From the NCBI GenBank assembly GCA_027575805.1, contig JANBPU010000027.1:62001-126000 (forward strand): a stretch of DNA of 64,000 nt, written 5' to 3'. Source of the DNA: Mycoemilia scoparia (Eukaryota; Kickxellomycota; Kickxellomycetes; Kickxellales; Kickxellaceae). Below are positions 34,055 to 45,037 of this stretch, one piece after another. Numbering within the stretch: the stretch's first letter is position 1; each line of letters opens with the position of its first letter. The notes below the pieces were generated by a model. That model made no database searches. It saw nothing but the letters and a program-made list of their open reading frames with translations, and had not been told where the DNA came from. The position numbers were made by a program, and so were the translations under genes.

Positions 34055-35989
34055 ATGAACAGCCACGGCGATGAAATTACTACCATATTTGTCGTCGGGT
34101 TCCCCGAGGATATGAAGGAGCGCGAGTTTCAAAACATGTTTACTTTTTCCTTGGGTTTCGAGGCAGCGACTCTAAAGATTCCCAACCGTGATGAGGTTGA
34201 CCAAGACATGGGCGCTACTGGAAAAAAGCAAATAGTAAGTTCATACGGTCATCTATCTATATGTAATTATGATGAATATAGGCCATAATGCTAGCATTGT
34301 CGTGTAAATCTGTCCTTATGGCATTACTAGCATTAGTACTATTGATTGCTACTACTGCGCATCTATTTTTCAGTTACCAACACGCTTATTTTAAATTTTA
34401 CTAATCATAACTTTCATTATTCATTACACGCAAATCTGTAGATTGGGTTCGCAAAGTTCCGATCGCGAAAGGAGGCTATCGATGCCCGGGAAATTCTGAC
34501 AGGAAGGAAAGTTGATGCAGAAAAGAACTGTATACTGAAGGCTGAAATGGCCAAGAAAAATCTTCATACTAAGAGAGGCCTGTCTAGCATCGGAAATAAC
34601 AACAGCGCATCAGGAATACACCTCAGCAGCACCCTTAATGGTAGCAGTGACCCGAGTTCTAACAATAATAGCAGCGCACTGTCTTCCACTGGGGGTGGTG
34701 GGGTCAGGCCGAACAGCACAGGCAGCAATAATCAGGGTCCATCTGATAACACAGCTGCATCAACCACTGCGAACAACAGCACAAGCAGCAGTGGTGGTGG
34801 TGCCAATGTAGGCGGTCTTTCTGCCAATGTGACCACTACCATCCCAATGAGTGCAGATCCACAGTCGGCGTTTTCCTTCCCTCGTGGCCTTACAAACCTC
34901 CACTCCGCCGGTCTTGGCCCAGTTAGGCCGCTGAATCTCAATATATCAGGTTCTAGGGCCTTTGACCCATTCAATGACGGGTCTCTGAATTCCGCACCGT
35001 TACAAGGCTCTCTCCTGGGCCTCCACCAAGACCAGAGAACACCAGCAAACTTTGAATTGTTTGATGAGCCGATGTCCGCCCTTGATGCTAGCAACGCACT
35101 CAATCGCCGCACTTCATTCAATAATATAGTCAATGGCAGTCGTGCCATGGGGCTCAATTTACCAAAGGCCCCCATAGATCGCAGAAACACAACAGAGTTA
35201 CCAACACCAAACACTGCATCTCATGCACATCACCTAGAAATGGGTCAAATACAATCCCGCCTATCTACATTATCCGTAAACCATATGGGGATGCAGACTG
35301 GTCTATCAAGTCCTCTCCCCGGTCTTCATGGGCAGCCCCAGTCGGCGACAATAATCCAGACCGGATCAGGGCTCAGTATTCCAGCTGCAACAACCCGTAG
35401 CGTTAATTCAAACGACCAAAATCCGCCATGCAATACTCTATACGTTGGAAATCTACCAGTTAATACACAAGAAGAGGAGCTAAGGATGTTATTCCAAAGA
35501 GCTCATGGGTATAAACGGATGTCCTTCCGTACAAAGGCCAATTCTGGCCCCATGTGTTTTGTAGAGTTTGATGATATAACATGCGCCACACTTGCCCTAA
35601 GGGAGCTTGACGGCCAAAAGTTATCATCCTCGACTGGAAGCGGCATTCGCCTTTCATACTCAAAGAACCCACTTGGTGTACGTTCCCAAAACAACCCAAA
35701 CTACCAACAACACCCACCCCCATCAGCACATCCCATCAAACATCTTAATGGATCAATAGTCAACTCAACAGGCGTTTCCTTGCCGACGGTTGCATCAATC
35801 GGGTCTCCGCCATCGATGCTGCACTCCGCAGCCTCTGCAACCTTTCTTGACTCAGTGCAGGCTTTAAGCCAGTCATCTCATCAAACGCCGCTCCCTGTCA
35901 CTGATGTAGCCGCTATGGTTAACTCGCCAGTTGTAATCAAGGGCCATTCCCCATTGTCCAGAGGTACGACACTGGCCACAGAGCTTTAG
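34055..35989 (+). CDS. WHI3: Whi3-type RNA-binding protein (cell-size and polarity regulator)
   Basis: Coding is join(34055..34234, 34442..35989), 575 residues. Residues about 8-90 form an N-terminal RRM-like domain (TTIFVVGFPEDMKEREFQNM, GFAKFRSRKEAIDA), split by the 207-bp intron. A long Ser/Asn/Gly-rich disordered middle follows, then a canonical RRM from about residue 388 (CNTLYVGNLPVNTQEEEL, PMCFVEFDDITCATLALREL, GIRLSYSKNPLGVRS). The SKNPLGVR ending is characteristic of Whi3. In yeasts Whi3 binds CLN3 mRNA and forms condensates; that role is transferred by homology. Polyglutamine is largely replaced by Asn/Ser-rich sequence. Confidence 0.9.
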
Positions 35990-37534
35990 ACCAGAACCAT
36001 TATTCCTTACGTTCTTTACACACGCACAAAGTCAACACTATCTCCCCTTCAAGGGATAAACTAATTATAGAGCCAATACACTGAATTGGCCTCATCTTTT
36101 GCACACATCTCGCTATCTCCAATCCACATATAGCCATTTACTACATCAATCTTATAAACCTTGGATATAAACTCATATACACATTACATATGCACAAATC
36201 ATACACGCGCTCCTCTTCCAACCGTCTTTTTTTTGCAGCCCACACAATGTTCTTATTCAATTTACTTTACTACTTTTATTATCTTTACTCTTTTTTCCGG
36301 ATATGGCTGACCTTGCTGCGATATTCCGACTCATCTGGCGGCCGGATTCCCATCAATTTTTTCTTTTTATTCACATTTTTCTCATTAATCACTGTCAATT
36401 ATGCAAAATAAGGATTCCCATCCACAAATATATATATATCATTCCAATCCGTTCTTTTTCTATCAAGTTAAATTGTATGGACAAAGTTATCAACAATTCT
36501 GTTTGATGCTATGATAAGTGAACCTTTCTCTTATTACATTGAACACAAGCAGCTTTTCTGGTATAATAACGCCGACTTTTTTCATGCAGAGAAATTTTAT
36601 CCCAGGTGAGTACTCAATACATCGGATATTAGACCACCAACCACATTTGATTATTTGATTTCTGGTTCTAACACCTTATTTTTCCAAATTTATTCGATAT
36701 AATCCATAAGGTGGGAGCAGTGGAAGATGTCAGTTGTAGTGAACTACTAACTATGAAATTTTTTGATTCCAAATTATGTTTACTGTTTAGTATTGCTTAA
36801 TATAGCTTCAACAAAATGGACTAAGGTTTCAAGTTCCAAGTTCCTAAAGCGGTTGGCTCACAGATTCTTGTGTTTTTAACCATGATCCTGTCATGGCTTT
36901 ATTCCACAAGTTATTAGGTATAAAATCCCCCCAAAAATTATTATCGAAGATTATCATAAAAGTACATACACATACAAACAGAAGAAATAATAAAAAGTAA
37001 TAGTTTGCGAGGATCAAATAATAATGGCAACAATACAGACATTCAAGAGAAAAGTCAGATTCACAAGCTCTTAGACAAAAGTGGGTCCTCAGGAGTTGCA
37101 TATCAAATGGGTGATGATTAGGCCAACACCTGAGAGTCCATTTCTATTTATTTCGCACCTGGTCACAGCTGGACTTTGACCACATACATTCTGGCTTATG
37201 AGGGAATGATTGATGTTCATGTTTTGACTACAATTCATCCAAACCGGGCAGCTAGTGATAATCTGATTACAGCATTAAGATTTTGATTGCACTTAATCAT
37301 GAACCCAGGAGAGTTGTGTTTTTATACCACGTTCAACTTTTGAAAGCACAAAATAGAAATTATAGATGGCTACTTTTCCTTGTTATAAACATATACTAGC
37401 ATAAATACTCTGCAAATACCGTTGGTACATTCTACAGCAGCATCAATAATAAAGTAATATTGGCGTATCGAGGTTTTATTCCATTGTGTATTAGTCTTTG
37501 CTACTAGCATACTTTTGAAGCGAGAATCGTCACA
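35990..37534. other. Intergenic region WHI3-NUP160
   Basis: 1.5 kb of A/T-rich sequence: WHI3 3' UTR, one R2 element (about 37050-37175) and the NUP160 promoter. Short open frames (36190-36506, 36844-37101) look random. Confidence 0.5.
37050..37175. mobile_element. MITE-like element, family R2, copy c
   Basis: Left: TTCACAAGCTCTTAGACAAA then AGTGGGTCCTCAGGAGTTGC; right: ACCTGAGAGTCCATTTCTAT, roughly its inverse. The interior TGATGATTAGGCCAA is shared with copy b. Ends approximate. Confidence 0.55.
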
Positions 37535-40500
37535 ATGTTTGACATGGCTTTGAATCCAGACGATACTGCTGATACAAATGCAGTCCGCAGGGATAGAGCA
37601 CAGCAACTCCAGCTATTTCACACAGTTCCATTCTATACCGACAATGTCTTTCCATACAACCCAAGTCAGAGCCAGACTCATGTTTTACCAAATCCATACC
37701 ACATTGGTAATAATTTAAATCCAGGAGCCCAAGCCCATGGCGACCGTATGGCTCTACATCTCTCAGCAGCAGCACAAAGCGGCCTGTATTCTATTCGCAA
37801 CCATGCTGATAAATGCATTTCATGGCGTGTTTTGTCTGACCGTCGAACACTGGAGCTGAGGGCAATCAAGTGGATCACGACGGCCCAGGGTCCTTTGGCT
37901 ACAGATGGTGGCACTAAGAGTAGCATTGGCAAAAATATCAATCGCCCTTCAGGGGCAACAGAAGCACAGAAGCAAGAGCTAGAGCATAGTAAAATAGGAT
38001 CCTACGTATTTCCAGCCCCAATCTTGCCAGGCTTAACAATATTTGATGATACATACTCTGGGCATATATCCGTTATGTGTTGTACTGAGACTGGGGTCAT
38101 ATATAGACTTTCTTTCGGCTCGTTTTGGGAAGTATCAAAGAAGGGTTGGTCGCCAGACACAGATTCATCATACTATGCAATAGAAAGATATAAGGGAAAG
38201 GGCGGTGCGGTGGTTTCTGGAAGAAACCCAGTTGGGGCCCATGTTGTCGATGCAAATACGGTTTTGGTCGCTTGTGCAGATGGGTCATTGTCGGTAATCT
38301 CAGGGTTTATAACTCCTGAAGAACAGCGTGGCGACCTGAAGAATTTTGTTGAAGAAACTAATCTATCATCAAGCGGTGTAATGTCGTCAATGCGACAGTT
38401 CATACCAAGAATATTGGGAAGGGGTAATCCGCCAGACCAAAGTATTAGTGGAGCATCACAGCCTGTTGCTTTGTCTGCCATATCACTGCACTCTGATCAG
38501 GTCAAAATCGGAGTAACTCTTGACAGAGATCGCCGTCTACGTTTGTGGTCGCTCCAAAACCAAATGGCATGTATACATACTGAGCAGCTTCCGACTCTTG
38601 ATCAGAAGGGTCAGCCAATTCCTCACAATCCGGAAGAGTTTACTCCGCCACTACCAGACAACCGGGTTCGTATGTATATAAAACCACTTTCGTCGAAAGA
38701 TTCAGGCTACTATGAGGGTCAGTTTGTTGTAGCTGTTTATGTACCCGATTCCACAACCCCATATTTCACCCTTATTGAGGGTGAGGTGTCAAACTCGGGA
38801 AAACTCCAGCGCATCGGCATCCTGATGCAAAGGACTTGTTGGTCAACACATGGCGGAAGCCCTCTGATTGCTGGTGATGACTATGTCGACTTCCAGGTCG
38901 TGCAGCGTGTATCGGCCCTAGATTCACAAAACATTGACGCCACTGATGATGGTAGACAGGATTTTGAGGGTACAGCCAACAGAAAGTGGACTTTATGGGC
39001 ACTTTGGGAACGCGACCAAGACAGTATATTAACATACACTCATTTCACTTTAAAGAATAATAATGGTACACACCATCCCTTGGAATACGATGGTGACATC
39101 CTATTTGGAGAGAGGTGGTATTCGGTCATTCGTGAGTCGAGTGCATCAAAGCCTACAGCCACAGGTGGGAAGATCAGCAGCATAGATTTCTATTCTGCAG
39201 AAACGCTAGATGCTCAGGAAGAAATATCAAAGGATGGGGAAATATCGGAAAATGGAACGAATGTTGCTAGTCAATTAGCAGCAGAGATAACTGATGCTTT
39301 CATGTCACATTTGTTTGATCCGCTGCGTTTCGACAGGGGAGTTTTGGCCCATTCTCTGGCCCTCTACGAGCAATCCGTTAAAGATAGAGGACATAGCCTT
39401 CCAGCGCTATCAAAAAGTTCTGGATTACCCCCACTGGCATCTCAACCTGGATTATATTCTCGTGCCGCATCTGTTGTTGGCTCATTCCTTCGTGTTGAAG
39501 TTAGCAGAGAAGATGGCACTCTTCTTGTCTCAGATTATCGACGCGCGTTGTATACAGAGTGGATGCGGTATGCTACGCTATGTTCCCGGCTTCAGCGTGG
39601 TGCCAATGTACCTTGTGCTCTATCTTTCTGTGTAGAAACCCAGATGTTGACTATAGTGAGAGGCAACAGTCTAGCTCCTCTTCAAACTGCTGGAGAAGTT
39701 GAGTGGATGTGTGCCGTTATGAGCGGCGATCCAGCAGCCTCAATTCTACAAAATGCACCATCATCGCTGCTTGTTTCTTCCTATCCAGAATTGGCACCAA
39801 AGAATGCTCGTACTGAGGTTGCACGTCTTTTATCCGCATCAGCATATGTGTCAAGGATACTTGGCCCTGACTGCGTTGCATTCTTTACTCACGAAGTAAC
39901 ACAAATGCCATTAAATTCTTTATGTGTGCCTCTGGATTTTGCAATGGTAGAGCAATTTGAAGCTCTTAAGCTTAGTGCTAGCACATGGAATCAGGCTCAC
40001 GTCCGTCGCACGATCCGTCTTTTGCGATACTGCGAGGCGCCTAGTCAGACAATTATAGAGATACTACGTGTCCTTGTGTTATCTTCTCTCCCTAGCGCCG
40101 AAACTTATATATATGATGAACAAAGCCCAGATCCGATTGAGGCAAGAGAGGATGCTGGTGGATTTAAAACTAGTGTAGCAATGGATGGTCTTGTCACCGC
40201 TGCATATTCTCTATCCATCAAATCAAGATTCACACTAGTCAGGGATATTCTCTTGCTGCTTACTGTTATCACTTACTACGATGAAGATGCTAATGGTATT
40301 CTTTCTGATTTATATGGTCTCCTCACATCAACAGCTAGCACATTCAGGGTATTCTCAGTCATGCACTGGATATCTATGCAGCCACTCTATACATTGAGCT
40401 CTCAGCTCGGCACCACATCCAGTCTAAAAACCACTGACGATCACTTCTTGAGTTGCTTCTCCGATATGCATCTTACAAGGGCTAACTTGGACTCCCCAAG

Positions 40501-42613
40501 CGCTGATGCCTCAGCTGGAGCAAATGGCGGTGGCGTATTGCAAGACTCATCCGCCACAAATAGTGTTGTTTACAGTCTTCTCCATGCCTATATACACAAG
40601 GTTATTTCACTCACATTTGGTGGCAATACTGGCCGCTTTGCTGATATGATTACTGAGGCTGCTAGTCAACTAGATTTGCACCTACAATTCACCATATTCA
40701 CCGCCCTTAATGCCCAGCCAGATTCTTTGCTAGACCCCATGGCTTATGCTGAAAAGAGTATGATCGAGTACGGTGCCAACCTGGCTTTAATAACTACACC
40801 AGATATGGTCAATGCCTATCTAGATTATCTTCAACCAAGCTCTGCTGTCAACTATCTTAGGGGACAAATGTACTTCCGCCTGAAAGACTACGATAAAGCA
40901 TCAATGTACTTTTCCAGAGCTGCAACGGTATATCTCCAGAATAACTATAAATTATCTCCTAAATCTGTTCTGTATTCAGTTCTTCCAGAGAATGTGGCGA
41001 TAAAGGGCTTGGCATCTTCATATTATCAACATTTGGCCGAATTATTTGGCCAAGTCCGTAAATTTGACGCAGTCAACCGCTTTTGTTACCTGGCTATTGA
41101 GGCTGCTAACAGCGAGAAAGATATGATCGATGAAAATGAGCTAATCGATTTTAAGCAAAATAACTGGTTCAAGATTTTCCATAGCGCTCTAGACAACAAC
41201 CTTTACGAGGAGGCATACTTGGCAATGATGGCTAACCCTGATCAGCGCATGCGTACCGATTGTCTGCGTCATCTTGTTGCTGTACTATGTGAAAGTACAG
41301 AAGGTGTTTCTTTATTGTGTAGGCTTGGGTTCCCAGGGCTCCAGGAGGAAGTTGAGGCAAATCTTTTGTTTAAAGCCAGAAATAGCGATTTGTTTGCCCA
41401 CCCAAATTACTACCAAATCTTACACTCCTTCCATGTCTATCGTAGCGATTACAGAGCCGCTGCTTCGGCAATGTATCAGCATGCCAAGCGACTAGGTGCT
41501 GCAATGCCATTTGCAACGGACATACTAAGCACAATAACAGACCAAGCACAAGCTTACCTTTCATGCATCAATGCATTGCAACTAGTTGATAGTGCATCAG
41601 CATGGATTGTCGTCAGCCGTCAAGGAGGAAACAAGAATGGCCAAAAACGCAAGAAGCGCAGGGTTGAAATCGAAAGGTTTAGCCCAACTAAAGATGGACA
41701 GGCCATCAACGAACTCGATATTGTGGAGCTGGTTGACGTTCGCCGTGAATATAATCTGACCTTAGCCAGGCTTCAATTGTCTTCAAAGTATCCAGAATTT
41801 CGTACACAGAACATCCAACTTGATGCTGAGGACGCTATTGTTTTGTTTATGAAGGTTGGAATGTATGACCAGGCATTGTCGATTTCACAAAGCTATAAGC
41901 TTGACTTGACTTCTCTTTTCGAATCCCTTACACACAAATGCCTCGATCTTTCCTTGCGCAAGAACATCGATGACCGAATTAGTGACAATGATGATGCGTT
42001 CTGGGAAAATGAAGACATTTTGGAATCTGCTGGTTCACAACCGGATAGAGCATGGAACTTGCTACATTCATACTTGAAGCGGATCGAGCAAGGTCACGAA
42101 AAAGAGGGCAAGTTCAAGTACCATTATCATGTTGCTGTGACAATCCTTGATTCTGAGCATGATGTTCGCCTTCCACCGTGGTTATCGTCAATACTCTTGG
42201 AAAATCGTCCACAAGATCTCATAAGGGCCTGTCTAAAACACGGGAGCATCGTTGAAGCTGCCGAGTTTTTGGTACAGCACATCAATTCAAAGGCAGCCCT
42301 ACTTGCATCCCCATCATACCTAGCCAAATCAACTTGCGAATTTTGGCTTCCATATGCACTTATCGACCAAACTATTCGTGTCCTTGACAGTGCCATAGCC
42401 AAGCTTGGCGATTCTAAAAAGGATGATCAGCAACTCACAAAATCTTCACAAAGGGGCATTGAGATGCGACTCAACCTATTTAAGATACTTCACAAGAACT
42501 TGAAAGAAGCCCTCGATTCATATATACATCATGCTCAGCGTGAAAGCAAGGATATTGGCATGGAGTCTGTTGGCAATTCGTCATCTGTGTTCCCTATCCC
42601 TGCCTTATCATGA
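37535..42613 (+). CDS. NUP160: Nucleoporin Nup160/Nup120 (Y-complex)
   Basis: Scaffold nucleoporin at a short arm of the Y-complex of the nuclear pore. A single exon of 1,692 residues, remarkable in an intron-rich neighbourhood and longer than human NUP160 (1,436). The N-terminal half forms a propeller: WRVLSDRRTLELRAI, GVTLDRDRRLRLWSLQNQMA, KWTLWALWERDQDSILTY, then MSHLFDPLRFDRGVLAHSLA at the propeller-helix junction, lining up with human QSLFTPGQFTNEAL. The C-terminal half is an alpha-solenoid with repeat-like helices (YLRGQMYFRLKDYDKASMYF; FHVYRSDYRAAASAMYQHAK). A Lys/Arg patch (GQKRKKRRVE) near residue 1,370 could be a nuclear-localisation-like segment. The call rests on order and motifs; Nup133-type solenoids are the alternative. 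Confidence 0.8.
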   Translation: MFDMALNPDDTADTNAVRRDRAQQLQLFHTVPFYTDNVFPYNPSQSQTHVLPNPYHIGNNLNPGAQAHGDRMALHLSAAAQSGLYSIRNHADKCISWRVLSDRRTLELRAIKWITTAQGPLATDGGTKSSIGKNINRPSGATEAQKQELEHSKIGSYVFPAPILPGLTIFDDTYSGHISVMCCTETGVIYRLSFGSFWEVSKKGWSPDTDSSYYAIERYKGKGGAVVSGRNPVGAHVVDANTVLVACADGSLSVISGFITPEEQRGDLKNFVEETNLSSSGVMSSMRQFIPRILGRGNPPDQSISGASQPVALSAISLHSDQVKIGVTLDRDRRLRLWSLQNQMACIHTEQLPTLDQKGQPIPHNPEEFTPPLPDNRVRMYIKPLSSKDSGYYEGQFVVAVYVPDSTTPYFTLIEGEVSNSGKLQRIGILMQRTCWSTHGGSPLIAGDDYVDFQVVQRVSALDSQNIDATDDGRQDFEGTANRKWTLWALWERDQDSILTYTHFTLKNNNGTHHPLEYDGDILFGERWYSVIRESSASKPTATGGKISSIDFYSAETLDAQEEISKDGEISENGTNVASQLAAEITDAFMSHLFDPLRFDRGVLAHSLALYEQSVKDRGHSLPALSKSSGLPPLASQPGLYSRAASVVGSFLRVEVSREDGTLLVSDYRRALYTEWMRYATLCSRLQRGANVPCALSFCVETQMLTIVRGNSLAPLQTAGEVEWMCAVMSGDPAASILQNAPSSLLVSSYPELAPKNARTEVARLLSASAYVSRILGPDCVAFFTHEVTQMPLNSLCVPLDFAMVEQFEALKLSASTWNQAHVRRTIRLLRYCEAPSQTIIEILRVLVLSSLPSAETYIYDEQSPDPIEAREDAGGFKTSVAMDGLVTAAYSLSIKSRFTLVRDILLLLTVITYYDEDANGILSDLYGLLTSTASTFRVFSVMHWISMQPLYTLSSQLGTTSSLKTTDDHFLSCFSDMHLTRANLDSPSADASAGANGGGVLQDSSATNSVVYSLLHAYIHKVISLTFGGNTGRFADMITEAASQLDLHLQFTIFTALNAQPDSLLDPMAYAEKSMIEYGANLALITTPDMVNAYLDYLQPSSAVNYLRGQMYFRLKDYDKASMYFSRAATVYLQNNYKLSPKSVLYSVLPENVAIKGLASSYYQHLAELFGQVRKFDAVNRFCYLAIEAANSEKDMIDENELIDFKQNNWFKIFHSALDNNLYEEAYLAMMANPDQRMRTDCLRHLVAVLCESTEGVSLLCRLGFPGLQEEVEANLLFKARNSDLFAHPNYYQILHSFHVYRSDYRAAASAMYQHAKRLGAAMPFATDILSTITDQAQAYLSCINALQLVDSASAWIVVSRQGGNKNGQKRKKRRVEIERFSPTKDGQAINELDIVELVDVRREYNLTLARLQLSSKYPEFRTQNIQLDAEDAIVLFMKVGMYDQALSISQSYKLDLTSLFESLTHKCLDLSLRKNIDDRISDNDDAFWENEDILESAGSQPDRAWNLLHSYLKRIEQGHEKEGKFKYHYHVAVTILDSEHDVRLPPWLSSILLENRPQDLIRACLKHGSIVEAAEFLVQHINSKAALLASPSYLAKSTCEFWLPYALIDQTIRVLDSAIAKLGDSKKDDQQLTKSSQRGIEMRLNLFKILHKNLKEALDSYIHHAQRESKDIGMESVGNSSSVFPIPALS

Positions 42614-42920
42614 TGGGTCCGGGATCCTATGGTTAGCAACAATAAGACTTTAATAGTCATCGCATAACTTTTTATAAGATACATTTATCTCTATTTACAT
42701 AAAATCAAAATAGCAGGTCATTTCAAATTATATACTCAAATGTGTTGGATTAAGACATTGGCCATTAATATTATTTGAAACTGGTTGTGACATTGTCCAA
42801 TCAATTTCGCATTATAAAAGACAAAAATGGGTATAATAAAGTTTAGATATTTTGAAATTAGTATTTAGAGAGTAGAGTAATGTTATCAAAAAAATAAATA
42901 ATGTTTGGGGGTATATGTGG
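42614..42920. other. Convergent intergenic region NUP160 / SH3 gene
   Basis: 307 A+T-rich bases containing two 3' regions. Nothing else seen. Confidence 0.4.
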
Positions 42921-44295
42921 CTAGTCTACATCATGAATAGAATCAAAGTCTTCGCTTGAAGAACTATTTCCAATAAGCTGGTTATTTTCATCTAAATGAG
43001 GGGGAGTGAAGTAAGGGTCTGCTAAAGGCATATCTAAGCATGTAGAAGGAATAAATCCAGTTAGGCCACTTATTCTATGAGTAGCCAGCACCCATCCATC
43101 CCTATACATACGAAGCACCTGAACGCTCTCGCCAGTATTAGCAACCAGCTCATCGGGGTTTCTGGGATAATGAGGATATATTATTCTAAAAATCTGACGG
43201 GCTTGGAATTGAGTGCAATCCATCTTGGAGTCATCAGATGCTTTTGGAATTGGTAGAAGACTAGAGTTTTTAAGTTTTGACTCATTTTTTGGTGGACTGT
43301 GATTCATTTGTTGTTGCTGAGCATTGGCGTTATTATTGTTATTGGTTTTGACATTGTTGTTTTGAAGCTGCGTACTGCTGTTTCCTAGATTGGGCGTTGA
43401 TCGTCTTGATGATAGTAACTGAGAAAGCGGTCGATTGATTGAGAAATTGGGGTTTGATCTAGGAATCATACGGCGGAGTGCAGGCCTTTTTCTACTAGTG
43501 TTTGTATCCTCTGTTGATGTGGTTTGTGGTTTCGTATCTAGTGATATATCTTCCTCATTCCCTTGAGCTGGTTGAAGATCTGGTTTAGTCTGTGGGTACT
43601 GAGGCTGTTGCTGTTGTTGTTGTTGCTGCCGCTGCTGCCTCGGTTGTTTTGCCTTGCTGCTTTCCACATCTCCAGGTGCACAGGGGACCAAAGAACTTCT
43701 TACTTGCTTGTTCTGAATTTGAAGGTTTGGTGGAGATGACTTGCGCTTGAGGATTTTGCCCTTTTCTATATTGGGCTTCTCAACAGGGCCTGTGCTGCTT
43801 GCTGATTTCTTTGACTTTTTCTCGAGTCTTTTTATCTGTTGGTTTAGGACCCAAGAGCGCAGCCACTTCCAGCGAGAGACGGTCCAAGCTGTTAAACCAA
43901 GAAGAATCATGATGCTCAGGACAACTGTTGCAGTTGTTAGAGCAGCTATTTGCTGTCTTGGGCTTAGCGAATGCGTTGCATTTCTGCAGCTGTCTACAAC
44001 CAAGGGTATATCACAGCATGAATCGTCTGAGTGAAGATCACAGTGCTCGCAGACCATCTCCACACTAAGCATCGTGAAGACCTCTATTTTTGTTTATGAT
44101 ATATATATTTGCGTGTTTAGAGCTTTGCTTATTTATGAAAAGCGTGATAAATACTTATATATATATATATATGAAAACTTACGGCATTTGGCGCTTAGCC
44201 TGGCGCTATCCTCTGAAACTTTCATTGTGTGAGATATAGCAAAGTTGGAATTGAAGTAAAGTGGTTGAAAGAAAGTGCAGGTAGCTAAAAGTTCC
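42921..44295 (-). CDS. Single-pass membrane protein with cytosolic SH3 domain (5' end unresolved)
   Basis: The main exon is complement(42921..44083); a likely upstream exon, complement(44183..44295), joins in phase 1 (GTAAGT...AAATAG). The protein has a Cys-rich outer region (CEHCDLHSDDSCC, then VVDSCRN), one membrane helix (IAALTTATVVLSIMILLGLTAWTV) and a long basic, Ser/Asn/Gln-rich cytosolic region with a polyglutamine tract (about 43604-43640). A C-terminal SH3 domain follows: IIYPHYPRNPDELVANTGES, then VLRMYRDGWVLATHRISGL and GFIPSTCLD. This layout resembles fungal surface-sensor proteins with an extracellular Cys domain and SH3 tail, but I cannot name an orthologue. The signal-peptide exon was not found; the frame stays open to about 44500. 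Confidence 0.75.
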
Positions 44296-45037
44296 CTGAG
44301 ATAAAGTTTAAATATCAATTTCTGTTTTGGCAAATGTTGTTGGTGAGGTGATGGTGATAGACCCAATACAGTGCCGTGGTCTAGAAAGCAGTAGCTGTTT
44401 AAAGATGTTGTGGTTACTGGAATTTGAAACCGTTCATTGCAATTTGAGATTGCCTGGATATCGAAACACCAAGAAAGGCATTAAAAACGTTTCTGTAGTA
44501 ATGCTTATGTATTGCAATTTGGCGAAATATCTGTTGTCATCAAACAAAAACTAGCAATGGCATTGGTCCCCACTAAAATAAACTATTGGGTCGTTTTATT
44601 TAACATTTGCCAAAAGGACAGCTTTTTTATACAATATGGAGAGCGAAGTCTGATCATTGGCATGACCAGCCAAAAGCCTAAAGCACCGAGCGAAAACCAA
44701 AATTTTGGCTATTTAATGATTCGATTTATATTAGACATCTTTAGCTAACTTATGCCAAAGACATCTCATAAATAATCTTTTTAAAGACAAGTGGTTCTAT
44801 ATCATGAACGCCAACATCAGCAAATCACGGGTGATTATTACACTTTAGAAAACGAGGTTTGAGCTCCGCATTTATGCAGATAGCCTTGTAGCTTGAGAGT
44901 GCTCAATAAAGTTTGGACGCTTCCCCAATGCTTTTTAGCCATTCTTTTTCTAAACTTCTATTTCAAATTGCATACACACATATACTCACACGACATACAA
45001 GACTCTTGTACTTTTAAAGGCATATATCAAACACAAA
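44296..45037. other. Divergent region between the SH3 gene and the SAP-TKL kinase
   Basis: 742 bases. The left half may include unassigned 5' exons of the SH3 gene (minus frame with ISNCNERFQIP and SLNSYCFLDHGTVLG). The right end is the kinase promoter, with a CA-rich leader. Confidence 0.4.

Noticed and set aside
36190..36506. Plus-strand frames rich in Phe and Leu after WHI3
   Set aside because: Products of a T-rich 3' region; no start context or family.
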